A DNA stretch of 64,000 bases from Macrocybe gigantea (lineage: Eukaryota; Basidiomycota; Agaricomycetes; Agaricales; Callistosporiaceae): the NCBI GenBank assembly GCA_011319805.1, contig SJRY01000234.1, positions 558,001 to 622,000 on the forward strand. The letters run 5' to 3'. A model generated the notes under the pieces. The model did no database searches, had not been told where the DNA came from, and was given only the letters and a program-made list of their open reading frames with translations. A program made the position numbers and the translations under genes. Each line of letters starts with the position of its first letter. Position 1 is the first letter of the stretch. Shown piece after piece: positions 1-12,467 of the stretch.

Positions 1-928
1 GACCGGAGGAGGGTTCACTGGGCGCGGAAAATTAATGGCCGTGATCTCATCCCGAGTCCATAAAGGACTTACAAACAGCACGAATAGCCTCGTCAAATAC
101 TGTTTTCAGCCCCTTTTGTGTCAGGGCAGAGCATTCTAGGTACTTGACCGCGCCGATGTCTTTGCACATTGCGACGCCTTGCGAGTACTGTATTGGCGCC
201 ATTCGACTAGTCAAGAGTGTTAGAAAATTATTGGCCGCCAATCTGGAAGACCAGGCACCGATCTCGTAATTTCTCAATAGTCGCCGGGTCTTCACGCAAG
301 TCCAGCTTCGTACCCACAAGCACGATCGACGTCGACGGTGCATGGTGCGAGATCTCAGGGTACCACTGGGTTGGCCAAGTTAAGGGAAAGACGATTCAGG
401 TCAAGGGAGGAACGACATACTTTGGTTCTGACGTTCTCGTAGCTGGGAGGGCTGACAAGGGAGAAGCAGATGAGGAAGACGTCCGTCTGAGGATATGAGA
501 GAGGGCGAAGTCTGTCATAGTCTTCCTGACCCGCAGTGTCCCAGAGACCTAACGAAATCGTTTTTCCATCGACCATTACATTCGCCGAATAGTTATCGAA
601 GACTGGTGTAGGAGTGAATGTCTGCAGCGACGCAAGCGCAAGTAGCGTCGCACCTGTAGGTATGTATTCTCCCTGATATCTGGCAGTGAGAATGGAGGAA
701 GGAAAATTAGTAGCGCAAGCGACTCACAGGAAAAGCATTGGTGGTATAGGATATAAGAAGACAAGTCTAAAGACGGAAAGAGGAAGGTTACGCAGCGTTG
801 GCAACGCCATTGTTGTCCAACGTACCTTTCCGACAGCACCGTCTCCGACAACAACACCTGCAAAGTTTGGTGAGACTGAGTTCTGACGATAAAAGATGAT
901 GCGTCGGAGAACATTTGATGGCCTGCAT
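1..928 (-). CDS. RAC1: Rac-family small GTPase, 3' end off the window
   Basis: Rho-family GTPase that switches between GDP and GTP at the membrane to direct actin, polarity and NADPH oxidase. The start is [16 protein letters not shown]; the P-loop GDGAVGKT is split by an intron after its lysine. It continues with the effector loop (YIPTVFDNYS), switch II ([20 protein letters not shown]), the G4-type motif TKLDL, and [20 protein letters not shown], which is Rac-like rather than Cdc42-like. Eight exons are visible. The last begins at base 17 after a 55-nt intron (18-72) and reads LNPPPV before the edge, so the polybasic stretch and CAAX box lie outside. The start at 926-928 is fixed by the conserved N-terminus. 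All visible exons join in frame. Confidence 0.95.
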
Positions 929-1433
929 TCTTTTCTATGGACTTTCAGACTTTAATCGTGAGTAGGGTTGGCGCGGTTCGCTGGATGGGGAGAGGATGGA
1001 AACAAAACGAGAAGCAAACTCCTGAATAGATGACAAGATCAGACAAAGGATGATGAATATAGCTGATTGATAGCGCAGACCTACTGTGAAGATGACTGGG
1101 GTTGAGGAGCTACAGAACAGGGTTATATGTTGTGGTACAAGATCAATGGGCAGAGGCCAGGCGGTTCTGCGCCAAATCCGATCAAATTTCTCACGGGTCG
1201 TTTTGACAAGCCATCACATAACAATGCAATGATACGAATACTATACAAACTACCAACAGGTTATAAATAATCAACTAGAAGCGTCAGGAGAAGTCTCAAA
1301 GATTAATGACAGATGTTTCATAGAATGGGGAGAGCGACAGACGAGAGCGAAATACTGAGACATTGCAACTTGTGGAAAAAAAAATGCAGATGACATGCGC
1401 GATGAGCAGCGTATTTGGAGGGCGACACGTTGA
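929..1433. other. intergenic: RAC1 promoter and 3' flank of the zinc-finger gene
   Basis: About 500 bp between two genes transcribed leftwards. It should hold the RAC1 promoter and 5' leader and the 3' UTR of the zinc-finger gene. I see no coding signal, RNA gene or repeat. Confidence 0.6.
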
Positions 1434-3464
1434 TCATTCAGACATCCTCCTTCTTTTCTTGGGCGGAAGCGCAGTGTCCTTGCCGGAGGACATCAGTACA
1501 GCAGGAACGTCTGCTCCGTCGCGGCTGTCGGACTGCGTCACAAGAGGACCTGTCATCATTCCGTCGAAGTCGCCATCGCTATCAGCGGGCAGGAAATCAT
1601 CTGTGTCGGACAGACTGAAGGGGTCCAGAAGACCAATTCCCAGTCCGGTGCCTGGCGGCAAGGAAGCATGGCGTAGCACAGGACTCTCATTATCGGGACT
1701 GGGAACATCGTTCTCGTCAGGTTTACGAGCTTCGTTCCGCCATCGGGGACGGTTTCCCATGAGTACATACTGACAAAAGGATCATTGTTTGTCAGTATAT
1801 CATGGGATACTGATGAGGGGAGGGGGCGTCTGAGAACCAGTCGTCAATTAAACCAGACCTAAGCTTTTCACCGCTGGCGCTGCCTGGTCTAAAGTCTTTG
1901 CGAAGAGGTGATTCCTCGATCTGATAGCGACCTTTATCTCCAAGAGGCAAGAGAACTCGACTACGGGACGATAGAATGCGTGGAGAGGGTTTTGGGTATT
2001 TTGCAACTCTTTCCGGCGTATTGAAATCCGCAAGATCTCGCCTACGCGATGTGGAGACTGAGGCACAAGGGCTTGGTGCAGGAGACTCGCTTATACTTCC
2101 GCGGACTCCAGGTGAGCGTTTGGAGATTGGACTGTTCAAGTCACGGATGAGCATGCTCAGTGACAGGTTACGAGTACGTGAATACAAAGGGTGGCTTGGG
2201 CTTGGGAAACGCCAAGGCTGGTCTGATGGAAGGCGCGGAGGGGAATGGCGAAACGATGGCGTTTGGAGAGGATCGTATGGTGATTCAGGTATAATCGGAA
2301 ATGATGGCGCTGGTGGTTCAGAAGTAATGTGAAGTTGTTCACGAGAATTCTCGGAGTGGTCTGCAGACGATGATGATGCATGAGGTGTCAATGGCGGGCT
2401 GATAGGAGAATGTGGCTCAAAGCGTCCATCGTTTGATGCGGATGACTTGGTTGGGGTGGCATGGGCAACAAGCAAGTCAGATTTGTTCAAACGCTGCTTC
2501 GTTTCGGGTATTAGTGTACGGAATTTAGATTTATGCGAAATATTTTGGGGTTCTGCTTGAGTCGTGACATTCATATGTACTAGGCTGTCATGAGCGTCGT
2601 CGCTCTGCTTAGTGACGGCCTGCCGATTCTCCTCTGGGAAGTGGTGTCGATGAGGGTAAAAATTGGATTACGACATGGGCACATACTGTTTGATCCACGC
2701 CCGCGGGGACGGTCATGGCCATCGCGGCGGTTTGACATTGCGATTTTATGCTTCTCGAAGACGTGTCGCCGCCACATGCTCTTGGCATTTACCCCCGCGT
2801 ATGTCCTTCTACAGAATGTACATCGAAGACGTGGTTCTTCGCCTTCGGGCCATCCTTCGGAGCCCCTGTCCTTCAGGTCCTTTTTCTTGGCGGGGCACCA
2901 ACCTCTGGGTGGCTCGAGGAAAGACGGGTATGGCATGGCATTGAGGTTGGTGTTATTCTGAAAAACGAAGTCATTGGCATCCAAAAACCACTCAGGGTTG
3001 TCGGCCATCAACTGATACGACAGGCCCTCTGGGTGGATATCGGAGGTCGGGAAAGAAGTGAAGGGCGGATGAATGAAGACGACGTTGGGATCCGACGGCT
3101 GAGGATCCATACCCGCAGGTGGGAGTACATGGGGCTCCAGCGCTCGCGCATGAGCCCTGAAAGAGGCGTTGGCCTTGGCAAGAGAATTGAAGGCGGTGTT
3201 GCTCGGAGTGTATGGGCGAGGCTTGAAGGACACGGCGGCTGGGGTGAAGAAGTCAGATCGGAAGAAGTGAAACGGCGTTTGAGAGGACGCTGGGCGGATG
3301 TGCAGGATGTGCCATGGAGAGAGGAGGAGGAGGAGGAGGAGGAGGGTAAGGAGTCGGCCATAGCGAGAGTAGTGGCAGGAAGATGGTCGGGACAAGGACA
3401 ATTGCGGTGACACCTTGTTTACACCCTCGTGCCCACGGCAAAAGTCGCGTAACGCGTTTGGCAC
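1434..3464 (-). CDS. uncharacterised protein with one C2H2-like zinc finger
   Basis: Family not recognised. Exon 1 carries a finger-like motif, CTFCRRTYAGVNAKSMWRRH followed four residues later by a second His (C-x2-C ... H-x4-H), about two thirds along, then a basic stretch RPRGRGSN. A GT-AG intron (about 2643-2691) joins in frame to a Ser/Pro-rich exon ending in the acidic, nuclear-looking tail PPKKRRRMSE. The zinc finger and basic patches suggest nucleic-acid binding; this is inference. The start is uncertain: the open frame begins at 3464, but its first part translates a GGA repeat as poly-Leu, so the ATG at 3108-3110 (MDPQPSDP) is also possible. The last junction near 1770 is not in frame with the acidic tail unless one base is missing or a longer intron is used. 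Confidence 0.6.
3321..3344. repeat. (GGA)n trinucleotide repeat
   Basis: Uninterrupted GAG/GGA triplets, about eight units. It lies in the 5' part of the zinc-finger ORF, where it would encode consecutive leucines, or in that gene's 5' leader. Confidence 0.85.
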
Positions 3465-3532
3465 GTGATGTCACGTGCATTCACCTTCATTTTTTGAAAA
3501 TCATCAGTCACATTCCACAGTGATAAGCCGCA

Positions 3533-6500
3533 ATGGGCAAGGCGCAGAAAAAGACCGGCAAAGGTCGCCTCGACAAGTACTACAAGCTCGCAAAGTGTGC
3601 ATCATTTAACATCACTGTCGTCGTTGTACTCATCCGTTGGCAGGGAACAAGGCTACCGAGCCCGGTCGGCCTTCAAGCTCATCCAATTGAACAAGAAATA
3701 CGCCTTTCTCGAGTCTTCGCGATGCACAGTCGATCTTTGCGCTGCTCCCGGAGGTTGGCTTCAGGTCGCAAGCAAATACATGCCCGTGAACAGCATTATT
3801 GTTGGTAAGCGCTTCGGTTGCCCCAACATAAGTATGCATGTGACAGCCGAGCATAGGTGTTGACCTTGTCCCTATCAAGCCCATCCCTCGCGTAGTCACA
3901 TTTGCTGCAGACATCACAACGCCTCACTGTCGGAACCTTGTCCGCGGCGAATTGAAGGATTGGAAAGCCGATGTCATTCTGCACGACGGCGCTCCTAATG
4001 TTGGAACGGCCTGGATTCAAGATGCATACAGTCAGTCGGAACTAGTACTCATGAGCTTGAAACTCGCTGTGGAGTTCCTCGCAAAGGGTGGTACTTTTGT
4101 GACCAAGGTTTTCCGGAGTGTCGACTACAATAATCTCATCTGGGTTTTCAATCAACTCTTTGGCAAAGTTGAGGCAACCAAACCACCTTCTTCGAGGTAT
4201 GCACAACTATCATCTAATTTTTCAATGTCGTGACATGTCACAGAAATGTGTCCGCAGAGATCTTCGTCGTCTGCCAGGGTTATTTGGCACCACAGCACGT
4301 TGATCCCAAGTTCCTTGACCCACGTCATGTTTTCAAAGCTGTCTCCACTGTGGATAGAGACGACAACAACTATGCAGCGGCTGTCAACCACGCTCAAGCG
4401 AACGTTTTTCATCCCGAAAAGAAAAGACGGCAACGCGATGGCTATGCGGAAGGAGACTACATCTTGTTCAAAGCAGTCTCCGCCTCTAGCTTCGTTAACG
4501 CTATTGATCCCATTGCCGTCCTTGGCACGGCAAATAAGATAGCATTTGGCACGGCAGAAGAAAAAACGTGACGTAGCCTCCACTGAGATGCGCTGCTAAA
4601 GCTGATATCGAGAGTAGGTGGCTAGGACAATCAGCAACTACTGACGATGTTAAAAGGAATTGCGAGGATCTGAAAGTGCTGGGGAAGGGTGACTTTAAGA
4701 TGCTACTCAAGTGGCGGCTAGCCTTACGTGAAGAGGTGTGCAAAATGTAACTGTCGTCTGAACTCGCTATTCTTACAGAAACAGCTCGGTCTAGATAACA
4801 AGACTAAAGAAACTAAGGAGATCATTGAGGTTGCTGATGTCACAGTGGAAGTCGATGAGACGAGCAGATAACGGAAGAAGTACATCCACACTTTGCGAAC
4901 GAAAACAGAGCTAACTCATCCTCAGCTCCATCGATTGAATACCGAAGCTCAGGCCCGCGCCAAGCGGGAACGGAAGCGCGCTAACGAGGTTAAACGGCGT
5001 ACCATCCAACGCATGCAGCTGCAAATGACGGCACCTCTCGATATCGGTCTGGAGCAGCAAGATGCAGCTCTTGGATTAGGACAAGATGATGTGTTCACGT
5101 CAGAAAATGTCACTGCAAGCCAATATGACATAGATTCTTTCGGTACCGGAGACGCATCGGACGCGGATGAACTGCAAAGCATCGAGAACGTCGAGGTCTT
5201 GGAATACGAAGATGAACGAGAACGCAAAGCTCAAGAGTTGGAGCGCCAACTGGATGGCCTATACGATCAATACCAGTCGCGATTACGCGAACGAGACGCT
5301 AAATTTAGAGTTGAGCAAGCGAGGAAAAGAAACACCGAAAGGGAAGAGTGGAATGGTATAGGTAAGGATGAGCAATCAGAGGACGACAGTAGCTCGGAGG
5401 GCGGCTGGAATCGTATGGAGAGCATGAAAGGCCTTGAGGACGATACCTCTGAATCTTCAGACGATAGTGACGGCGATGAGGATGACTTCCTGCCTGTAGA
5501 AAAGCGAGACAGCCGGCGAGGGACGAAAAGGCAACATCCTTCCAGGGACGATCCGGCTTCCAAGCCCGCAAAACGAGCTCGAATGGCGGGACCCCACGGC
5601 GTCAGCTCCAGGACGGACAGCAAGATTGCCCAAGTCTGGTTTGGGCAGGATATGTTCAGAGACGTGCTGGAAGAAGTAGATCATGCACAGGGGCTCTCAT
5701 CTGATGAAGAATATGCCGATGGAACTACAGACGAGGACTCGGTATGGTCTCGCCTTGCATTCATCCCGACTTGGTTTCATTGTAGGCCTCCAGATGATAG
5801 AAGTGTCGCAAGGTTCGTCCACCGACGACGAGTTATGGGATGGCGATGACGACAGCGTGGCTGGACAATCGAAGCAAGCGTCGCGACGTATGGATGTTGC
5901 TCTTTCTTCCGAGCCTCATTGACAATTCACAAATAGGGTTGGACCTTGTGACCCCAGAAACTGTGAGCTTGGCACAGCAGTTGGTCAACCGGCAGACAAC
6001 CAAAACAAAGCTTATCAATGATGGCTTCCATCGTTACTCGATGAACTCCAAAGAAGGGCTACCTTCGTGGTTCTTAGATGACGAAGCTCAGCATTACAAA
6101 CCAAACGTACCTGTCACCAAAGAGGCAATCACCGCACTACGTCAGAAGCAACGAGCACTGGATGCACGTCCGATAAAGAAAGTGGCTGAAGCAAAAGCGC
6201 GGAAGAAACTCAGAGCGTTCCAACGCATGCAGGCCGCGATGAAGAAAGCAGAGGGATTAAATCAACGGCGGACATGACCGAGCGTGAAAAGGCCCAGCAG
6301 ATCGAGAAGGTACTACGCAAAGGGCTTTCAAGTCGCAAGAAGAAGGAGGTCAAATTGGTCGTCGCCAGAGGCGTGCACAGAGGCGTTAAAGGACGACCAA
6401 AGGGCGTCAAGGGTCGGTACACCATGGTGGACGCTAGAATGAAGAAAGAGGCAAGTGACAGTTTCGGCAACTGTCGGCCCCATTGACTCATCCCTATACC

Positions 6501-6550
6501 AAAAGGTCCGCGCGAAAAAACGCACAGAAAAAGCACATAAGAGGAGGTGA
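3533..6550 (+). CDS. SPB1: AdoMet-dependent rRNA 2'-O-methyltransferase SPB1
   Basis: Nucleolar FtsJ-type methyltransferase that methylates 25S/27S rRNA in the A-loop during 60S assembly. It starts [20 protein letters not shown]. The SAM site [19 protein letters not shown], the catalytic Asp in [11 protein letters not shown] and the Lys in FVTKVFRS are all present. A middle coiled-coil and acidic region follows, then the Spb1 C-terminal domain ([42 protein letters not shown]) ending KAHKRR. About ten exons. The last intron (6451-6505) is GC-AG with donor GCAAGT. Two places need one extra base to stay in frame: about 4859 (GAGACG, expected GAGGACG) and about 6260 (AAATCA, expected AAATTCA). 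Both interrupt conserved sequence, so sequencing error is more likely than pseudogenisation. The stop is 33 bp from the convergent SLS1 stop. Confidence 0.93.
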
Positions 6551-6583
6551 ATTAATTAACTTTTGGGATATAATATTGTATGC

Positions 6584-9265
6584 CTAGCTAGCAATATTAT
6601 GTGACATATGGTTTGAAGACAGCGATTTCTCTATATCTGAAATGAGTTGTGCAGTTGCATTCAATTCACCGTACTCAGATCCTGCAAGACTGTCGCATGC
6701 CGCCCAGAAAGATGACCACATGTTTTCCGAGGCCACATCCATGTACATGGTTACCTTCAAAGAAAATCAATATGATGGCTCAGTAAGGACAATTGGAGTT
6801 ACCTTGCTAGTGGTGTATTTCGTCTTCCGGTCGAGGTCCGTAACACATTCGCACATGCTCTTCAGATCCAAGCCAGTGCCCTCATCAGGGGGTAAAGTCT
6901 TCGCCTCACCAGAGAGCTCCGCTGAAGTGCGTAGATATGGCCATTGTAAACACAGGTCAAGGGTGCCTCTAGGGCCGGGATATCTGACTCCGACATTGGT
7001 CTGAAAACAACTTTAGCATCTGAACATGGTGAAGCGGAGAAATGGTTACTAACAATCTTCGTGCTTCCTGTATGTACTCTTGCAGTATCAGCGGTAGTTG
7101 CTCATAGCGTAAAAGAGAACCGTTGAAAATTAGAAAGCGAATATCGATAGGCCTGAAATTTGTTGGTCAAACTGAGAATCATGCAATGATGGCATTTACC
7201 GTTGCGGCAACAATATGTCCAGAGCAACTTCACTACCCGCGAAGCATTCCAATACATGTGGAGGGCTCGAAGATATTTGGTCGCCGGGCGGCGGGTAATC
7301 ATTATCTTGTTTCTGGCTATTCTCGCGTAACAGAGGTATTTCCAGCTTCAATACTTCAGAAGCGCCATCAGACTGAGATTTTGAAGAGTTATCAGAGCTC
7401 TGTTCTGACGCAAGGCGATATTCAAGTTGACATATTTGGTGATGGCTCGACATCGAGTGCGACTTTACATGCAAACCTGAGGGACTGCAAAGCCACCAGA
7501 TGAGTGAAGCTCGGAAAAGTGGCATAGAACACACCTCGGAATGAAGCGTCTTTTTACTTCATGATCTTTTTGCCAGTAGGATATACCATCGAATGACGTC
7601 TCACCCTGCAATGGGGGGGTTATCATAGGACGCGGAGTTGATAGGCCAAAAACGATATGACCGAAACTATATCAAAACTATCAGCGTCTATGCTCTTTTA
7701 ACAGAGGCTGGACTACTGACCAGGCTGCGATTGACCTCATACTGCCTTCTTTCACCGGAGCTAGCTTGTTTAATAAATTAGGGAAATTGATATGTTCCCT
7801 GGCGGATAAGTTAGGATGGCCGGAAGCCATTGTAATTCATTAAACGCACGCATTCATATTGATGATGCTATCTTGGAAGTCTAAAGGATCGGTTGAACTT
7901 CTGATGTTATCGGAGGAAGAGGAAATCGCTTTTCCAACACGACGGAGACGGAAGTAACCCTCGGAATTCGCCACCCAATGAGGAGTTGATGTGGGAGAAA
8001 AAGGATACAAGGAATAAGATTCATGCGAAGTGGGTACGGCTTTTGAATGACCGAAAAGATGAAGCGCATCGTCGGGTACCTATCCATGGGTCGTAGGTTG
8101 ACGGCAGCAACATTATGTGTTAGGCTGCATACCTCATATGCAGCTAACGCGAGGATTCTCCGAGCCACATTAGCGGCTCTAGACTCGGATTCTCTGAACG
8201 ATATCCGCGTCTATGACGAGTGAGAACTTTCATTTGGATTAGGGTTATTTACTCACCCGCCCGTCATCTAAGCTTTCCGTAAAAACACCCGTCATACGTG
8301 ATACTCTGCGCAATGTGTCTCGATTCACCGTTGCTCCAGCAGGAAGTTGAATAATTTGCTCTTGAATGTTCTCATTATGGATCTTACTGAGATTTTGTGA
8401 CAATGCCGAACGGGTGGAACTCACCTGTCTGAGATCACTGATATGACGTGTTATCCCCTCTACTGAACCGCGTCGGCCCTGTATTTCCAATGAAAGAGGA
8501 TTCCGCGAGAAAGAGAGCTGGACATCATGTGCTGCAGAGAGGGCACGAAGATTCGCACCATCTGGAACATGCATCATTAAAAGAAGCAGTGATAAGTTAG
8601 ACGAAGAAACGCGCCTTTGCCTAAAATCAAGAAGGACTGGCGAGGATCAAGAGGCAGACCTAAAGAGGGTCCGTCAGAGACAGCGAGTGAGCCAAAGCAT
8701 CTGCAGACCCACTTGTTTTGATTGTCTCCGTTCGGAGGCGCTTTTCTCTGTGGATCTCATTCAATGATGGCCAACCCCATTGGCGTTCGATTATGCACAT
8801 GGCGAGGTCTTGTTTTCTGCCCATTTTCATGTGTGGAATTCCGTATAGCGTCGCAAAGGCGCGCAATTGGCGTACACCAAACGAAGCCATGAGGATGTTC
8901 AAAAGAGACGTGTAGTCCCGTTCGTAGTCGTCCGTTCCAGGAGGACTATGCCGGGAAGGCTTATATCGTTCAATGTCTGCCAGGACGACACTGTCTTTGG
9001 TCGACGCTATGAAATCCAGGTACTCTTCGACTCTAGTTTTCTCCAGTGGTAGTTTTTGTGTGGCAGGTCCGGTACCACTTTTCTTTCTGCGAACACGCTT
9101 CGGATGCGAGTCGCTGCTGCGGCCATTTCCAATGTCATGACCAACGGCAGTCGAAAATGTGACGTTGTGCAGGACGGAAGATGCGTGCCTTGAGAGGTTA
9201 GCCTTCGACGCTTTTTGAAAGCAGGACCTAGTATGGCCCAAGACGCATCGAAGAAAGAGGGACAT
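6584..9265 (-). CDS. SLS1: mitochondrial Sls1-like protein
   Basis: Sls1-family proteins sit in the mitochondrial inner membrane and couple mitochondrial transcription to translation. The N-terminus (MSLFLRCVLGHTRSCFQKAS) is Arg/Ser-rich like a mitochondrial presequence. Near residue 120 comes a SAP-like segment (RAFATLYGIPHMKMGRKQDL). Later blocks fit the family: LPLDPRQSFLILGKDGANL, FGHIVFGLSTPRP, SEVALDILLPQRPIDIRFL. About ten exons join in frame, several identified from CTRAY branch points. The intron at 8562-8614 is GC-AG (donor GCGCGT). An apparent early stop at 8660 disappears once a 53-nt intron (donor GTGGGT) is recognised. It diverges from eIF3b across 306 bp. The alternative is simply a fungal mitochondrial protein of unknown role. 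Confidence 0.72.
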
Positions 9266-9571
9266 GTACCTCCATCGTCAGAAAGCCTAGGCACGAAATT
9301 TACAGAGTTGATCATGATTATATAAGCATGCATTTCAGATGGTCATTTTCGACAGACCCTGTCGTTTCCTAGAATCATAAACCACTTCACGCCCTCAGCA
9401 TTGCGACGAAGGAATTATGGGCGCTGGCTACTGAATGGCTCCTCCAGTCTGCTCAATCTACGTTTTCTGGCCCAATTCTTACTCTTTGACAAGACTGTTG
9501 TAAACAAATATAAATGAACCCAAAGAATGAAAAAAGTGCTCGACTACCATAGTTTTGAATTCAACGCAAAG
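9266..9571. promoter_or_regulatory. bidirectional promoter SLS1/eIF3b
   Basis: 306 bp separating the divergent start codons of SLS1 and the eIF3b gene; it must hold both promoters. AT-rich stretches occur near 9500-9520. No clear TATA box was assigned. Confidence 0.5.
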
Positions 9572-12199
9572 ATGCCCGCTACAACGACCGTGGATGACAT
9601 CGACTATTCCGATATCGAAGCCAGGTGAGCTTATGCACTTGATTCGCTTATCTCTAACCGGCGTTACTCAGATACCAAGTTCACTACGATGACGGATTCG
9701 ATGAAACTGTGGTCATTGACGGCGTTCCCGTCATCGACAAATCCAAGGTGGAGAGGCTTCTGACGAAGCTGGCGAAAGAATTTACGAAAAAAGGCGTCCC
9801 CATTAAACCGGACGATATATATATGCCCTGGAATGATGCGACGGGCAAGAGCAAAGGGTACGTTTCTCTCAACTTTGGACGCTGATCTGCCAAGTTGTTC
9901 AAGACGCACCTAGCTACGTTTTCGTAGATTTCCGAAATGCAGCGGATGCGAACCTGGCGCTCACAGTTCTCCATAACCACCCATTCGACGCAAAACATAC
10001 GTTCAAGGTCAATCGCTTCACAGATATTGCAAGATTCGCCGACATGGATGAGGAATATGTTGAACCCGAAGCAGAAGAATATATCCCGAGGGTGGGTTGA
10101 CCGCCCCGCCCCCCTAGTTTGTATAATGCTCAAGGCCGCGTTACATAGGAACATCTTCGGGCTTGGCTTGGAGACCCTCAAGGCCGAGATCAGTACGTCA
10201 CATATCGCGGAGAAGACGTGGAGATTCATTGGCACGGAAAACCTTCTCAGTGCGAGTTGGCTTGGAAACCCGTAAGATTTTTTATGTCCCCCTTTCAAAA
10301 ACCTCTGACATATTTCAGAACTGGAGTGATTTTCTCTATGTGGCATGGTCGCCATCGGGCACATACGTTGCAACCCTTCACCGACAAGGTGTCCGTTTGT
10401 GGGGAGGACCTTCTTGGAAACCTCAACAACGTTTCGCACACCCTCTAGTCAAACTCATTGACTTCTCGCCGTGCGAGCAATATCTCGTCACATGGTCCAA
10501 CGAACCAATTGTTGTCCCGGAAGGCGCTCAACAAGGTCCTCAATACTTCTCACCGGATGACGAGGGTAACAATGTTGCCGTTTGGGACATCAAATCCGGA
10601 CACCTCCTTCGCACGTTTTCTACCCACAGCGAGAAAGATCACGCCGGTGCTAAAAAGCAAATGCAATGGCCGGCTCTCAAGTGGAGTCCAGACGACAAAT
10701 ATGTCGCTCGCATTACTCCTGGACAAATGATCAGTGTCTACGAGCTTCCTAGCATGTATCTCGAGGGGAAAAAGAGTATAAAGATTGAAGGCGTCGTCGA
10801 TTTTGAGTGGTGTCCGCTTGGAGACAAAGACAGGGAGGACATCGACAAGGATGCGAAAACTGCGAATGGGACCGGCAACAGGCCATCCAAAAAAGCGAGG
10901 GAAAATATGCTCGCTTATTGGACCCCCGAAGTAGCAAACCAACCGGCACGCGTCACTGTCATGAGCTTCCCCAGTCGCAGCATACTCCGACAGAAGAATC
11001 TGTTTAATGTCACAGAGGTACGTCATATTATCGGATGCTTTCGTGAGATATTGGGCATTTGACACACTGCAGTGTAAACTGTACTGGCAAAATCAGGGCG
11101 ATTTCTTATGTGTGAAAGTCGATCGGCATACCAAAACAAAAAAGTCTATCTTTTGCAACCTTGAGATCTTTCGAGTGCGCGAAAAGGACTATCCCGTAGA
11201 AGTGGTCGAGCTGAAGGGTGCGTGCTAGATTCACACATGTCTATATCCAATGGACAGCTGAGGCCACACCCGCAGATACGGTCATGGATTTCTCATGGGA
11301 GCCGAAAGGAGAACGATTCGCCATCGTTTCGAGTAGTGATCCCAACCTCGGCAATCCGGGTCCTGGGATAACAATTAAAACCGATGTCAGTTTCTATCAA
11401 TTGGATCGCAGCAAAAATGACTTTAGACTCCTACGTGAGTATAATTTAGAATTCCGCTGGTGTAAGCTCACATGGCTTTAGGGTCATTGTCTTCCCGCAC
11501 CAGCAACGCGATTCGATGGTCACCTCGTGGACGCCATGTGGTCCTCGCCACAGTCGGCTCTTCGACAAAATCCGAGCTGGAGTTCTGGGATCTCGATTTC
11601 AACGTGGAAGACATTGGCCGCAGAGATGGGTCAAAAGACGAATGGGGAGCTGGCATCCAACTCCTGGGCACAGCAGACCACTATGGAGTAACTGACGTTG
11701 AATGGGATCCTAGCGGTCGGTACCTGGCCACCAGTGCTAGTGCCTGGACACATACGGTGTGAACCGTCCATGTTTTTGATTTGCTATATTCTGAAATCTC
11801 TCCTCATAGCTCGAAAACGGATACGCGATCTGGGACTTCCGTGGACAAGAGCTAGAGAAACACATTCAAGACAGGTTTAAGCAGTTCATCTGGCGCCCGA
11901 GGCCACCTACGCTGTTGAGCAAGGAGCAGCAACGTCAGATACGAAAGAATTTGCGCGAATATAGTCGGACGTTTGACGAAGAGGATGCCGCTGAAGAGAG
12001 CAACGTCAGCGCGGAGCTTATCGCTCTGCGGAAGCGCCTCGTGGATGAATGGAATGCATGGCGGGCACATTGCAAAAAAGAGATTGCCGGTGAGAGACGA
12101 AAGAGGCTGGAAAAGGAACATGAAGAGGAGGAAAAGGAGGAAATAGAAGTGTGGGTTGAAGAAGTGATCGACCAAATCGAGGAGGAGGTAGTCGAGTAG
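9572..12199 (+). CDS. PRT1: translation initiation factor eIF3 subunit b
   Basis: Core scaffold of eIF3; binds the 40S subunit and eIF3a, g, i and j during start-codon scanning. It starts [20 protein letters not shown]. An N-terminal RRM follows ([18 protein letters not shown] ... [18 protein letters not shown]), then a long beta-propeller with repeated WSP/WDP blades ([69 protein letters not shown]) and a charged C-terminal helix ([20 protein letters not shown]). Nine exons join in frame with ordinary GT-AG introns and no frame break, unlike many neighbours. The length is close to that of other fungal eIF3b proteins. Confidence 0.96.
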
Positions 12200-12467
12200 G
12201 GAAAATTGCGCTCTCACAGAGCGAATGATATCGACTTGTTCTTGGGAACACTTGTATAGCGCAATCAATGTCTAAAACATTGGACCAATCTGCGCAACAG
12301 GGCCGATTTCGCGCGTGAAAGGATGGACGAGCGTGGGTGATTTGTCCGGAGCCGACGAGAGCCGAACCTGATTATCTTATCTGACAAGGGACTAGACTCT
12401 CCCAACATTAATAGAGCACCGATCTCCCAGACTTTCTCCCAAATCGCTCTCTCACCCCCCCAAAGGC

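Noticed and set aside
2748..3410. 220-codon rightward open frame
   Set aside because: It is antisense to the zinc-finger gene and driven by the GGA repeat (Glu run).
6642..7004. 120-codon rightward open frame
   Set aside because: It is antisense to the C-terminal exons of SLS1, which read as a conserved protein.
7820..7870. Adjacent in-frame stops (TAATGA) in SLS1
   Set aside because: They lie in a 51-nt GT-AG intron (donor GTGCGT, branch CTAAC, acceptor CCGCCAG) that restores the frame.
8660..8700. Apparent premature stop in SLS1 exon 1
   Set aside because: A 53-nt intron with donor GTGGGT, branch CTGAC and acceptor TTTAG joins the exons in frame; no mutation is needed.
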